A stretch of 36,226 nucleotides of DNA from Phenylobacterium deserti (GCA_943332615.1 CALQQB010000047.1:1-36226), one strand, 5' to 3'. Positions 14,906 to 23,426 are shown, counted from the stretch's first letter. The notes: generated by a model from the letters alone, not told the origin. A program made the numbers and translations.

Positions 14906-15531
14906 TTGGCCAGCACGCGGTCGGTATAGGTCTCGACCACCAGGCTGAAGGGCCGTCCGTCCGGCGTGGCCAGCACGGCGCGGTGTTGCAGCACGTGCGG
15001 CGGCGGGCTGGCGGCTGCGTCGAAGTCCGCGCGGGGATGGTGTTCCCAGTCCTCGGGCAGGGGTTCGAACAGAAACGACGATGCCAGGGTGCGGCGGCGG
15101 AACTTCAGGGGGCCGACGACGACGCCGAAGGGGGTGCGAGTCTCGTCGAGCGCCCGGTTCATCTCTGACGTCAGGCGGGCGGGGACGTACCAGTTCTCGG
15201 CGCTGGAGAGCACTTCGTCACCGCAGGTCAGCTCGACCTGGCGATAGCGGATCGGTTCCTCGGGGCCGACGCCCAGGTCGGTGCGGGCGGTGTCCAGCGC
15301 GCCGCCTTCCGGCGCCCAGGACGACTTGCGGGCGACGATCTTCTGACCGGGTGCGCGGCGATCGCAGATTGTCTGGAGGACGGCGGTGGCGCTGTCGTGG
15401 CTGAGCAGTTCGGTGTTTAGCGCGCGCAAGTCACGGAACAGGCGCAGGCGCTGGTCGAAGTCGGAACCCTGAGCGAGGGCCGGAACGGCGACGGCCAGCA
15501 GGGCGGCCACGATCCAGGCCGCGCGGCGCAC
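14902..15531 (-). CDS. Exported chorismate lyase-like (UbiC superfamily) protein
   Basis: A 209-residue protein starting at GTG 15531, two bases after the LysR stop. VRRAAWIVAALLAVAVPALA is a signal peptide. The mature part follows the UbiC pattern: LLSHDSATAVLQ near the start (compare LL..DS.T in UbiC), then RYRQVELTCGDEVLSSAENWYVP, a TPFGVVVGPLKFRRRTLAS stretch in the place of the TPLG...R segment, and a C-terminal PFSLVVETYTDRVL strand. True UbiC is cytoplasmic, so an exported relative probably does something else with a small acidic ligand. The assignment rests on motif spacing only. Confidence 0.65.
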   Translation of the reverse strand: MRRAAWIVAALLAVAVPALAQGSDFDQRLRLFRDLRALNTELLSHDSATAVLQTICDRRAPGQKIVARKSSWAPEGGALDTARTDLGVGPEEPIRYRQVELTCGDEVLSSAENWYVPARLTSEMNRALDETRTPFGVVVGPLKFRRRTLASSFLFEPLPEDWEHHPRADFDAAASPPPHVLQHRAVLATPDGRPFSLVVETYTDRVLAN

Positions 15532-15533
15532 GG

Positions 15534-16490
15534 TCAGATCCCAGCCCCGTTGTCGATGGCGCGCAGCGCCGCTTCGTGGGCCTCGGCCTCGGCCTCGATC
15601 CAGGCGATGAAGGCCTTCACCTGCGGCAGGCGGCCCTTGGCCTTGGGGTGGACCAGATAGTAGGCGAAATCGACGGCGGTTTCGATCTGCAGCGGGGCGA
15701 TCAGGCGGCCGGCGTCCAGGTCGGCCTGGGCGAGGGTGCGCTTGGCCAGGGCGACGCCGCGTCCATTGGCGGCGGCTTCGATCACCAGGCTGGACTGGTT
15801 GAAGCGCGGGCCGCGATGGCCGTCGATGCCGCGCAGGCCGCGCGCCGCCAGCCACATCGGCCAGTCTGGGCAGCTGTCGTCGATCTCGGGCGAGCCGTCA
15901 TGCAGCAGGATGTGGTTGACCAGGTCCTCGGGGGTCTCCAGCGGCTGTTCGGCCAGCAGGCCGGGACTGACGACCGGCAGCACCATCTCCGAGACGATCC
16001 GCTTGACCTCCAGGCCCGGGTAGCGCCCGGCGCCGTAACGGATGGCCAGGTCCACCTCGCCGGCCGAGAGGTCCATCAGCTCCATGCCTGCCGAGAGCCA
16101 GACGTCAACCTGCGGATGGGCGCGTTCGAAGGCGCCGAGCCTGGGCACCAGCCACTTGGCGGCGAAGGAGGGCGGGGCGGTGATGGTCAGGCGGCGGCCG
16201 TCCACGGCGGCGGTCAGCAGGCTGGCGGCCTCGGCCAGGCGGTCAAAGGCTTCGCGGAGCGCGGGAAGGGCGGTCTGGGCCGCGTCGGTCAGCAACAGGC
16301 CCTTGGGCGTGCGCTTGAATAGGGCGGCGCCGACATAGTCTTCCAGGTTCTGGATCTGCTGGCTGACGGCGCCCGGCGTCACCGAAAGCTCGTCGGCCGC
16401 GCGGCTGAAATTCAGGTGGCGCGCCGCGGCCTCGAACGCCCGAAGGGCGTTGAGGGGCGGCAGCCGGCGGCGCTGGGTATTCCGATCCAT
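15534..16490 (-). CDS. LysR-family regulator, GcvA-like
   Basis: A 318-residue LysR-type regulator. The N-terminus LPPLNALRAFEAAARHLNFS then RAADELSVTPGAVSQQIQNL is the winged HTH of the GcvA/AmpR-like branch, followed by FKRTPKGLLLTDAA. The C-terminal part is the usual two-lobed effector domain (SLVIEAAANGRGVALAKRTL). ATG 16490 is preferred over the TTG at 16493. It is divergent from the cobA-cys operon with a 176-base gap that contains an inverted repeat, so it could control that operon, the UbiC-like gene behind it, or both. It is not close to CysB in the parts I can compare. Confidence 0.92.
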   Translation of the reverse strand: MDRNTQRRRLPPLNALRAFEAAARHLNFSRAADELSVTPGAVSQQIQNLEDYVGAALFKRTPKGLLLTDAAQTALPALREAFDRLAEAASLLTAAVDGRRLTITAPPSFAAKWLVPRLGAFERAHPQVDVWLSAGMELMDLSAGEVDLAIRYGAGRYPGLEVKRIVSEMVLPVVSPGLLAEQPLETPEDLVNHILLHDGSPEIDDSCPDWPMWLAARGLRGIDGHRGPRFNQSSLVIEAAANGRGVALAKRTLAQADLDAGRLIAPLQIETAVDFAYYLVHPKAKGRLPQVKAFIAWIEAEAEAHEAALRAIDNGAGI

Positions 16491-16526
16491 CAAGAATTCC
16501 TGACAACCCCGGCAGAAGTCCTTGGG

Positions 16527-16559
16527 TTGCGAATTGGGCGTGCGCTGCCCTTATTGCAA
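16527..16559. promoter_or_regulatory. Inverted repeat in the lysR-cobA gap
   Basis: TTGCGAATTGGGC (16527-16539) and GCCCTTATTGCAA (16547-16559) form an imperfect inverted repeat, 9 of 13 pairs, with the outer TTGC/GCAA and inner GGGC/GCCC fully paired. It lies between the divergent LysR gene and the sulfur operon, where a LysR-type or sulfur-responsive regulator site is expected. No promoter hexamers are convincing. Confidence 0.4.
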
Positions 16560-16666
16560 GCGTCCGCTGGTGTATCGGCCCTTTTCATCGGTGGGCGGCA
16601 AACGGGGCGGGCGTGAGTCCGTCCCGGTGTGTTTTACGGGCCGGCATGTCGATAGAGAAGCTAATC

Positions 16667-17509
16667 ATGGCCGTAGTTGGCGATAGAGGAAACCGGAGCG
16701 ACCGCCTGGTCGTGCTGGGGGGCGAAGGCTCCACTGTGCGCGGTGAGGGGCGTGTGTGGCTGGTGGGTGCGGGCCCCGGCGATCCGGAGCTGCTGACGAT
16801 CAAGGCGCTGAAGGCGCTGCGGGCCGCCCAGGTGGTGGTTCACGACGGGCTGGTCTCCGAAGACATCCTGGATCTGGCGCCAGCATCGGCCCGAAAAATC
16901 TCCGTCGCCAAGCGCAAGTCGCGGCACTCTTACAGCCAGGACGAGATCAACCGGATGCTGGTGGCGTTCGCTCTGGAAGGCTTGAACGTCGTGCGGCTGA
17001 AGGGCGGCGACCCCTTCATTTTCGGCCGTGGCGGCGAGGAGCTGGAGGCCTGCCGCGAGGCCGGCGTCGAATGCGTCATCATCCCCGGCGTCACCGCGGC
17101 CCTGGCGGCCGGCGCGGGCGCGAGTGCGCCGTTGACCCACCGTGGCGTGGCCCAGGCGGTTACTTTCGTTACCGGTCATGCGGCGAAAGGGGGCGAGCCC
17201 GACCTGGACTGGGAGAGCCTGGCCAAGGCCAACCAGACCGTCGTGATCTACATGGGCGTCTCGATGGCCGTCCCGATCGCCGCGCGATTGATGGAGGCCG
17301 GACGGGTGGGTTCGACGCCGGCCCTGATCGTCGAGAACGCCAGCCGCGCCGACGAGCGGCGTATCACCACCACCCTGGCCGGCCTGCCGGAGGCGGCGGC
17401 CACGGTCACCGGCCCTGCGCTGCTGATCGTCGGCGAGGCCATGGCATTGGCACAGGCCGGTGTCGGCTCAACTGATGTGGAAATCCTTGTTCAGAAGGCA
17501 CGGGCATGA
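16667..17509 (+). CDS. cobA: Uroporphyrinogen-III C-methyltransferase (siroheme synthesis)
   Basis: S-adenosylmethionine-dependent methylation of uroporphyrinogen III to precorrin-2, the first step to the siroheme cofactor of sulfite reductase. The 280-residue protein has VWLVGAGPGDPELLTIKAL, VVVHDGLVSEDIL, VRLKGGDPFIFGRGGEE and the VIIPGVTAALAAGA segment, all diagnostic of the family. I chose ATG 16667, preceded by AGAGAAG; ATG 16646 or GTG 16613 would add up to 18 residues. The precorrin-2 oxidase/ferrochelatase domain (CysG N-terminus) is not fused and not in this window. It is the first gene of the sulfur operon and overlaps the next by four bases. Confidence 0.95.
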   Translation: MAVVGDRGNRSDRLVVLGGEGSTVRGEGRVWLVGAGPGDPELLTIKALKALRAAQVVVHDGLVSEDILDLAPASARKISVAKRKSRHSYSQDEINRMLVAFALEGLNVVRLKGGDPFIFGRGGEELEACREAGVECVIIPGVTAALAAGAGASAPLTHRGVAQAVTFVTGHAAKGGEPDLDWESLAKANQTVVIYMGVSMAVPIAARLMEAGRVGSTPALIVENASRADERRITTTLAGLPEAAATVTGPALLIVGEAMALAQAGVGSTDVEILVQKARA

Positions 17510-17868
17510 AGGCGCTCACCGCCAATCGGCTGATCGACGGCGACGTCGTGTTCTGGAAAGCTGGCCATTGGGTGGAGCGGTTCGCCGAAGCGCAGCTGTG
17601 GGCCGACGATGACCCTGCCGCCACCGCCGCCGAGGATGCCGGCAAGGGCCAGCCCAAGGTCGTGGTCGATGCCTATCTGATTGACCTGGTTGAATCCGAG
17701 GGCCTGTGGGCGCCGCTCAGCTACCGCGAGCGCATCCGTGCGCTGGGCCCTTCCAACCATCTGCATCATGGCAAGCAGGCCGAGGGCGGGGCGGTGATCG
17801 AGGCGTTGCAGCACGCCCATGGCGCGGCCCGCTCCACCGGCCGCGTAAACCTGATCAAGCGCAAGTAG
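17506..17868 (+). CDS. DUF2849 family protein
   Basis: A 120-residue conserved protein that in alphaproteobacteria is found between cobA and cysI. Recognisable parts are KALTANRLIDGDVVFWKAGHWVE, then a weakly conserved middle and VVVDAYLIDLVE. The ATG overlaps cobA by four bases, and cysI starts 19 bases after the stop, so it belongs to the operon. The function is not established; the constant location suggests a helper of sulfite reductase or siroheme handling. There is no signal peptide and no cysteine. Confidence 0.88.
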   Translation: MKALTANRLIDGDVVFWKAGHWVERFAEAQLWADDDPAATAAEDAGKGQPKVVVDAYLIDLVESEGLWAPLSYRERIRALGPSNHLHHGKQAEGGAVIEALQHAHGAARSTGRVNLIKRK

Positions 17869-17887
17869 GGCCCCAGAAGGTATCGGG

Positions 17888-19543
17888 ATGTATCAGTACG
17901 ACTCCATCGACAAGGCCATGCTGGCCGACCGTTCGGCCGAGTTCCGTGGCCAGGTAGCGCGGCGCCTGGCCGGCGAGCTCAACGAGGACCAGTTCAAGCC
18001 GCTGCGGCTGATGAACGGCCTCTATCTGCAGCTCCACGCCTACATGCTGCGGGTCGCCATTCCCTATGGCTCGCTGAATTCCACCCAGCTGCGCAAGCTG
18101 GCCTGGATCGGGCGCACCTACGACAAGGGCTATGGCCACTTCACCACACGCACCAACCTGCAGTTCCACTGGATCAAGCTGCGCGACACGCCCGATATCC
18201 TGGACGCCCTGGCCAGCGTGGACATGCACGCCATCCAGACCTCTGGAAACTGCATCCGCAACACCACGACCGACCCCTATGCCGGCGCGACGGCGGAGGA
18301 GGTCGATGATCCCCGCGTGTGGGCCGAGGCGATCCGCCAGTGGTCCACCCTGCACCCGGAATTCTCGTTCCTGCCGCGCAAGTTCAAGATCGCCATCACC
18401 GCGGCGGCCAAGGACCGCACGGCGGCCAAGGTCCATGACATCGGCCTGATGCTGAAGCGGGCCCGCGACGGGGCCCTGGGCTTCGAAGTGATCGTCGGCG
18501 GCGGCATGGGGCGCACGCCCTATGTGGGCCCGACCATCCGCGAGTTCCTGCCGGTGAACCGGCTGCTGAGCTACCTGGAAGCCATCCTGCGCGTCTACAA
18601 CCGCCACGGCCGCCGGGACAATATCTACAAGGCGCGGATCAAGATCCTGGTCGCGGCCCTGGGCAAGGACGAGTTCGCCAGGCAGGTGGACGCCGAGTGG
18701 GCGAAGATCGGCGAGGACGCGGACTTGCCCGACACCGAACTGGCCCGAATCCGGGGCGCGTTCGCGGCCACCCGCTTCGAGGTGCTGCCGGCGCAGTCTG
18801 AAGCCTTCGAGGTCGCCAGGGCCGAGACCCCGGCCTTCGCCCGCTTCGTGCGCAACAACCTCAAGCCGCACAAGAAGAGCGGCTATGGCATCGTCGAGAT
18901 CAGCCTGAAGGGCATCGGCGACACCCCCGGCGACGCCTCGTCCGACCAGATGGATGTGGTGGCCGACCTGGCCCAGCTGTACGGCCAGGACGATATCCGG
19001 GTGACGCACGAGCAGAACCTGGTGCTGCCGCACGTGAAGCTGGACGATGTGCCGAAGGTCTGGGCGGCGCTGGCCGAAGCCGGCATCGCCACACCGAACA
19101 TCAACCTGGTCAGCGACATCATCGCCTGCCCGGGCCTGGACTATTGCGCGCTGGCCAACGCCCGCGCCATCTCGATCGCCCAGCATATCGCCGAGAAGTT
19201 CCGCGATCCGGACCGCGCCGAAAACGTGGGCGAGCTGAAGATCAAGATCAGCGGCTGCATCAACGCCTGTGGCCACCACCACGTCGGCCACATCGGCATC
19301 CTGGGCGTCGATAAGAAGGGCGAGGAATTCTACCAGCTCACCCTGGGCGGCTCCGGCGCCGAGGACGCGGCGGTGGGCTCGGCCCTGGGTCCGGCGCTGC
19401 CGTACGACAAGGTCGCCGAGGCGGTGGACACCCTGGTGGAGGTCTATCTGCGCCAGCGGCAGGACGGCGAGCGCTTCCTCGACACCTTCCGGCGCACCGG
19501 CGTCGCGCCCTTCAAGGAGGCCGTCTATGCCGACGCTCATTGA
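17888..19543 (+). CDS. cysI: Sulfite/nitrite reductase haemoprotein (siroheme, 4Fe-4S)
   Basis: Six-electron reduction of sulfite to sulfide in assimilation. The 551-residue protein contains the siroheme/[4Fe-4S] ligands as C414 and C420 (CPGLDYC) and C457 and C461 (KISGCINACGHHHVGHIGI). The N-terminal ferredoxin-like half has the FHWIKLRD strand and the GNCIRNTTTDPYAG segment typical of this family. AGAAGG (17875-17880) precedes the ATG. The neighbours cysH, DUF934 and cobA favour sulfite over nitrite as substrate. There is no CysJ flavoprotein gene; the ferredoxin-NADP reductase at 20782 probably feeds electrons through a ferredoxin. Confidence 0.94.
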   Translation: MYQYDSIDKAMLADRSAEFRGQVARRLAGELNEDQFKPLRLMNGLYLQLHAYMLRVAIPYGSLNSTQLRKLAWIGRTYDKGYGHFTTRTNLQFHWIKLRDTPDILDALASVDMHAIQTSGNCIRNTTTDPYAGATAEEVDDPRVWAEAIRQWSTLHPEFSFLPRKFKIAITAAAKDRTAAKVHDIGLMLKRARDGALGFEVIVGGGMGRTPYVGPTIREFLPVNRLLSYLEAILRVYNRHGRRDNIYKARIKILVAALGKDEFARQVDAEWAKIGEDADLPDTELARIRGAFAATRFEVLPAQSEAFEVARAETPAFARFVRNNLKPHKKSGYGIVEISLKGIGDTPGDASSDQMDVVADLAQLYGQDDIRVTHEQNLVLPHVKLDDVPKVWAALAEAGIATPNINLVSDIIACPGLDYCALANARAISIAQHIAEKFRDPDRAENVGELKIKISGCINACGHHHVGHIGILGVDKKGEEFYQLTLGGSGAEDAAVGSALGPALPYDKVAEAVDTLVEVYLRQRQDGERFLDTFRRTGVAPFKEAVYADAH

Positions 19544-20027
19544 GCTGAAGGACGGCGTCTGCAAGGGCGTCGAGGACAGTTTTACCCATGTGGCGGACGA
19601 CGCCGAGATTCCCGACGGCGACGTCATCCTGTCGCTGACCCGCTTCCAGACGGACGGCGACCGCTTGCTCTCCGCGGGCCGCCGCGTTGGCGTGCGGCTC
19701 GAGCCCCACGAGGAGGTCGAGGCGCTGGCCTACGATCTGCCGCGCCTGTCGGTGGTGGCGCCTGCCTTCCCAAAGTACCGCGACGGCCGGGCCTATTCCA
19801 ATGCCCGCGTGCTGAGCGAGCGGTTCAAGTTCAAGGGCCAGATTCGCGCGGTCGGCGACGTGCTGCGCGAGCAGGCGGGCTTCATGGCTCGCTGTGGCTT
19901 CAACGCCTTCGAGCCGGCGGACGACGCCAGCGCCAACGAGTGGCAGGCGGCCACGCACCGCTTCCGCCATGTGTATCAGCGATCCTCCGACGCCCATGCG
20001 CCGGCCTTCGTGGAGCGTGCGTCATGA
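19527..20027 (+). CDS. DUF934 family protein
   Basis: A 166-residue protein of the DUF934 family, almost always encoded beside cysI and cysH in proteobacteria. Typical parts are GVRLEPHEEVEAL, LSVVAPAFPKYRDGRAYSNA, LSERFKFKGQIRAVGDVLRE and QAGFMARCGFNAFE. A perfect ribosome site, AAGGAGG, lies seven bases before ATG 19527, within the end of cysI (17-base overlap). The stop overlaps the cysH start (ATGA). Its biochemical role is unknown; participation in sulfite reduction is inferred from context. Confidence 0.92.
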   Translation: MPTLIELKDGVCKGVEDSFTHVADDAEIPDGDVILSLTRFQTDGDRLLSAGRRVGVRLEPHEEVEALAYDLPRLSVVAPAFPKYRDGRAYSNARVLSERFKFKGQIRAVGDVLREQAGFMARCGFNAFEPADDASANEWQAATHRFRHVYQRSSDAHAPAFVERAS

Positions 20028-20770
20028 GCCTGGCCTACGATACCCCTGACCGCACCAGCGGCCTGGCCATCCGCCTGGACGCCGAACTGCGCCGCGCCCA
20101 CCCGCGCACCATCCTGGAAGCCGCCGTCGAGAGTTTCGGCGACAAGCTGGCCCTGGTATCGTCCTTCGGTGCGGAGTCGGCGGTGCTGCTGGACATCGTC
20201 GCCAAGGTGAAGCCGGACATGCCCGTGCTGTTCCTGGACACCGGCATGTTGTTTGGCCAGACGCTGGACTATCGCCAGCAGCTGGCGGCGCGCCTGGGCC
20301 TGACCAACGTCCGCGACCTGCGCCCGCAGTATCAGGACCTGGCCACCGGCGATCCGCAGGCCAAGCTCTGGCAGACCGACACCGACGCCTGCTGCAACAT
20401 CCGCAAGGTGCTGCCGCTGGACCGGGCGCTGGGCGAGTTCGACGCCTGGATCACCGGCCGCAAGCGCTTCCACGGCGGCGACCGCGCCAGCCTGCGGGTG
20501 GTTGAACAGGCCGACGGCCAGGTAAAGTTCAATCCGCTCGCTAACTGGGGCAAGGAAGACCTCGACGCCTATATCGCCCAGCACGAGCTTCCGGCCCATC
20601 CCCTGGTGGCCCAGGGCTTTCCGTCGATCGGCTGCTGGCCCTGCACCCAGCCGGCGGAAGAGGGAGAGGATGCCCGCGCCGGCCGCTGGAAGGGTCTGGA
20701 CAAGTCCGAGTGCGGTATCCATGTGGCGCGTGCGCCGGGGATGCCGAACAACGTCGGCGGCGATATCTAG
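20024..20770 (+). CDS. cysH: Assimilatory adenylylsulfate (APS) reductase
   Basis: Reduces activated sulfate to sulfite with thioredoxin. The 248-residue protein has the ATP-sulfurylase-like P-loop start LALVSSFGAESAVLL and FLDTGMLFGQTLDYR. Four cysteines expected for a [4Fe-4S] cluster are present: C123-C124 (DACCNIRK) and C204/C207 (GCWPC). The C-terminal nucleophile is C230 in SECGIH. The cluster cysteines indicate APS rather than PAPS as substrate, by family knowledge. The start overlaps DUF934 by four bases. The cysN/cysD sulfate activation genes are not in the window. Confidence 0.94.
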   Translation: MSLAYDTPDRTSGLAIRLDAELRRAHPRTILEAAVESFGDKLALVSSFGAESAVLLDIVAKVKPDMPVLFLDTGMLFGQTLDYRQQLAARLGLTNVRDLRPQYQDLATGDPQAKLWQTDTDACCNIRKVLPLDRALGEFDAWITGRKRFHGGDRASLRVVEQADGQVKFNPLANWGKEDLDAYIAQHELPAHPLVAQGFPSIGCWPCTQPAEEGEDARAGRWKGLDKSECGIHVARAPGMPNNVGGDI

Positions 20771-20781
20771 GTTTTCTCAGG

Positions 20782-21600
20782 ATGAATGACGTGTCCGTGG
20801 CCCCGGCCGCTCCCACAAAGGCTGGCGGCGCCTTCTTCGTCGAGACGGTGACCTGGGTCCATCACTGGACCGACACCCTGTTCTCGTTCCGCACCACCCG
20901 CGACCCGGGCCTGCGCTTCGCCAGCGGCCAGTTCCTGATGGTCGGCCTGGTGAAGGAGGACGGCAAGCCTTTGGTGCGCGCCTATTCCGTCGCCTCGCCG
21001 TCATGGCACGAGGAGCTGGAGTTCTATTCGATCAAGGTCCCGGACGGCCCGCTGACCTCCCGCCTGCAGCACCTGAAGGTCGGCGACGAAGTGCTGATCG
21101 GCCGCAAGCCCACCGGCACCCTGGTGCTGGACGGCCTGAAGCCCGGCAAGCGGCTCTACATGCTGGGCACCGGCACTGGCCTGGCGCCCTGGCTCAGCCT
21201 GGCCGGCGACCCGGAGGTCTACGACCGCTTCGAGACCGTGGTGGTGACCCATACGGTGCGAAACGTGGCCGACCTCAACTACGTCGAGCTGTTCGAGCAT
21301 GAGCTGGCGCAGGACGAGATCCTGTCGGAAGTGATCGGCGACAAGCTGAAGTACTATCCGACCGTCACCCGCGAGGACTTCCGCACCAAGGGCCGCATCA
21401 CCGACCTGATCGCGTCGGGTCAGATGTTCGCAGACCTGGGCCTGCCGCCGTTCGACCGGGCGGAAGACCGCGTGATGCTCTGCGGCGGGCCGTCCGTGCT
21501 GGCGGACCTGAAGCAACAGCTGCTGGACCTGGGCTACGTCGAGGGCTCGCTGGCCGCGCCGGGCGACTTCGTGCTCGAGCGGGCGTTCGTCGAGACCTAG
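20782..21600 (+). CDS. fpr: Ferredoxin-NADP+ reductase
   Basis: A 272-residue FAD enzyme passing electrons between NADPH and ferredoxin. The FAD site is LVRAYSVASPSW, the NADP-binding loop is LYMLGTGTGLAPWLSLAGDP, and the C-terminal half has VMLCGGPSVLADLKQQL. It lies 11 bases after cysH and is the last gene of the sulfur operon. Because no CysJ is encoded here, it is the likely electron source for CysI. The ribosome site is weak (AGG directly before the ATG), consistent with reinitiation. It converges on the next gene, sharing CTAG at the stops. Confidence 0.92.
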   Translation: MNDVSVAPAAPTKAGGAFFVETVTWVHHWTDTLFSFRTTRDPGLRFASGQFLMVGLVKEDGKPLVRAYSVASPSWHEELEFYSIKVPDGPLTSRLQHLKVGDEVLIGRKPTGTLVLDGLKPGKRLYMLGTGTGLAPWLSLAGDPEVYDRFETVVVTHTVRNVADLNYVELFEHELAQDEILSEVIGDKLKYYPTVTREDFRTKGRITDLIASGQMFADLGLPPFDRAEDRVMLCGGPSVLADLKQQLLDLGYVEGSLAAPGDFVLERAFVET

Positions 21601-22133
21601 CCTGCGCGGGCCAGGACGAACGCGGCGCGTTCAGCGAGGCTGCCTATCGGAACCACGATCGGCTCGTAGCCGAGGGTCGGCAGCAGGGTGAGAATGACGT
21701 CAGACGTCCGCTCGGCCTCGGCCCAGTCCTGCCTCCGCTCTTGGTCGGTCTCGTAGATATCGCGCCAGGGCGGGAAGACGAAGACGTTGCGATTATAGCG
21801 GCGGGTCCGCACGGCCTCGATAATGTCCGTGGAGGGTGTGGTGCCGTTCGCGCCGTGCATATCCATCAGGCCGCGGTCGAAAAACACGCGGCGCGTCTCA
21901 CCTGCCAGCCGGTCGAAGTCGGCGATGTCGCGAGCGTGGGTGAGGGCGATGAAGCGGTCATTGTCGAGCCAGGGCGCGCCGCGGCCGCCGCCCTTGACCT
22001 CGTCATGGATCACGGCGCGGGCGTTCTCGGGCACGACGCGTTCTCCCATGGTCTCGAGGCGGCGTAGCAGAGTGGTCTTGCCGACCCCGGGGCCTCCGGT
22101 GAAGACGTGGAAGTTGGGTCTTTCGATGATCAT
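21597..22133 (-). CDS. AAA_28-type P-loop ATPase/kinase-like protein
   Basis: A 178-residue cytoplasmic nucleotide-binding protein. Walker A is FTGGPGVGKTTLLRRLE near residue 12. VFFDRGLMDMHG looks like a Walker B-type or kinase DRG segment, and the C-terminal TLGYEPIVVPIGSLAERAAFV is common in AAA_28 (NadR-like) proteins. The partner and substrate are unknown. It is monocistronic here and ends against fpr. Confidence 0.85.
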   Translation of the reverse strand: MIIERPNFHVFTGGPGVGKTTLLRRLETMGERVVPENARAVIHDEVKGGGRGAPWLDNDRFIALTHARDIADFDRLAGETRRVFFDRGLMDMHGANGTTPSTDIIEAVRTRRYNRNVFVFPPWRDIYETDQERRQDWAEAERTSDVILTLLPTLGYEPIVVPIGSLAERAAFVLARAG

Positions 22134-22179
22134 GGTTGCTCTGTCCCGCCCGCGAAACGCGGTGGGGAGGGCTGAGCCG

Positions 22180-22659
22180 TCAGTTCGGCGGGCAGCCCTG
22201 GAAGTTACCGACCTTTACCGCTGTCAGCTTGGACAGGTTCAGCGTCTGCATCGGCTTCATCGAGGCGGCGCCGTGGCCGGTGTAGAGGTCGATGCGCTGG
22301 CCCTTGATCGCGCTGCCGATATCGGTGGCGTACCAGTAGCCGTCATGGTCACGCCCGTCGGGCATCTTCAGGCCGACGGTTTCCTTGATGAAGATCACCG
22401 TGCGGCGCGGGATGACCAGCTTATCGACGGCGATCGTGCGCATCGGCACGACCTTGCATCCGAGGCTGTCCAGGCTGCCCACGCCCTTGGCGCCGGCATG
22501 GTAGAGCGTGGCTTTGAGATTGAAGACGCCGGAGCCCGGCAGACTGCCGGAGACGAGCGATGTCAGCAGGTCACCCACAGGATCATTGGGCGCGGCATGC
22601 GCGCTAGGGGTGAATGCGAGGGCGGCAACAGCTGCCAGGGCGGCGAGGCGGCGTCGCAT
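22180..22659 (-). CDS. Exported 3D-domain protein
   Basis: A 159-residue protein with a signal peptide (MRRRLAALAAVAALAFTPSAHA). The mature part contains a 3D domain, as found at the C-terminus of lytic transglycosylase MltA: IAVDKLVIPRRTVIFIKETV, DGYWYATDIGSAIKGQRIDL and YTGHG, with the aspartates in place. No separate catalytic MltA barrel is present, so it is a stand-alone 3D protein, probably periplasmic and cell-wall related. The gap to the next gene upstream (22660-22844) shows only a short AAGCT/AGCTT inverted repeat. Confidence 0.85.
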   Translation of the reverse strand: MRRRLAALAAVAALAFTPSAHAAPNDPVGDLLTSLVSGSLPGSGVFNLKATLYHAGAKGVGSLDSLGCKVVPMRTIAVDKLVIPRRTVIFIKETVGLKMPDGRDHDGYWYATDIGSAIKGQRIDLYTGHGAASMKPMQTLNLSKLTAVKVGNFQGCPPN

Positions 22660-22844
22660 GGACGGCGTCCTCCTTCGTCGTTAACTGGTCGAGCCGAGTC
22701 CTACCGGCTGAGGCGCCCCGGGGCAACCCCAGAAGGGTGTGGCGATAGAAGCTGTGAGTTTTTCTGCAGGCGCCCTCAAGGGTCCGAAGCTTGCTTAGCT
22801 TAGAGTTCAGCGTCAGATCGTAATGTTGGCACGGGGGATTTCGC

Positions 22845-23426
22845 GTGAAAATCTATGGCGATAGCAAGTCCGGAAACTGCCTGAAGGTGAAGTGGACGGC
22901 CGATTTCCTGGGCCGATCCTACGAATGGATCGAGATCGACATCCTCCAGGGTGAGTCCCGGACGGCCGCCTATCTGGCGATCAATCCGGCTGGCCAGGTC
23001 CCGACCGTGATCCTCGACGATGGCCGGCCGCTGTCGCAGTCCAACGCCATCATCACCTATCTGGCGGAGGGCTCGGCCCTGATCCCGGCAGACGCCTATG
23101 ACCGGGCCCGGATGACCGAGTGGATGTACTGGGAGCAATACAGCCATGAGCCCTATGTCGCCGTCGCCCGCTTTCACGTGAAGTACCTGGGCAAGCCCGT
23201 CGCCGAGCTGGAACCGCGGCTGTTGGAGCGCGGCGGGGCGGCGCTGCAACGGATGGAGGACGGCCTGGCGGGCCAGCCGTTCCTAGTGGGCGGTGGGGTC
23301 ACTTTGGCCGACGTGGCGCTGGTGGCCTACACGCGACTCGCCCACGAGGGCGGGTTCAGCCTCGACCTCTATCCGGCGGTGAAGGCCTGGGTGGCGCGGG
23401 TGGAAGCGGCGCTGAAGATCACCTGA
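22845..23426 (+). CDS. Glutathione S-transferase family protein
   Basis: A 193-residue cytoplasmic protein. The thioredoxin-like N-terminal domain begins MKIYGDSKSGNCLKVKWTADF, with the cis-proline region as GQVPTVILDDG and the glutathione gamma-Glu contact as LSQSNAIITYL. The all-helical C-terminal domain includes FLVGGGVTLADVALVAYTRL. The start is GTG, with GGGGGA seven bases upstream. Substrate unknown. Confidence 0.9.
   Translation: MKIYGDSKSGNCLKVKWTADFLGRSYEWIEIDILQGESRTAAYLAINPAGQVPTVILDDGRPLSQSNAIITYLAEGSALIPADAYDRARMTEWMYWEQYSHEPYVAVARFHVKYLGKPVAELEPRLLERGGAALQRMEDGLAGQPFLVGGGVTLADVALVAYTRLAHEGGFSLDLYPAVKAWVARVEAALKIT

Noticed and set aside
17855..19627. A 590-codon minus-strand open frame opposite cysI
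   Set aside because: The composition is rich in Gly, Asp, Gln and Val without motifs, and cysI on the other strand carries all siroheme/4Fe-4S cysteines.
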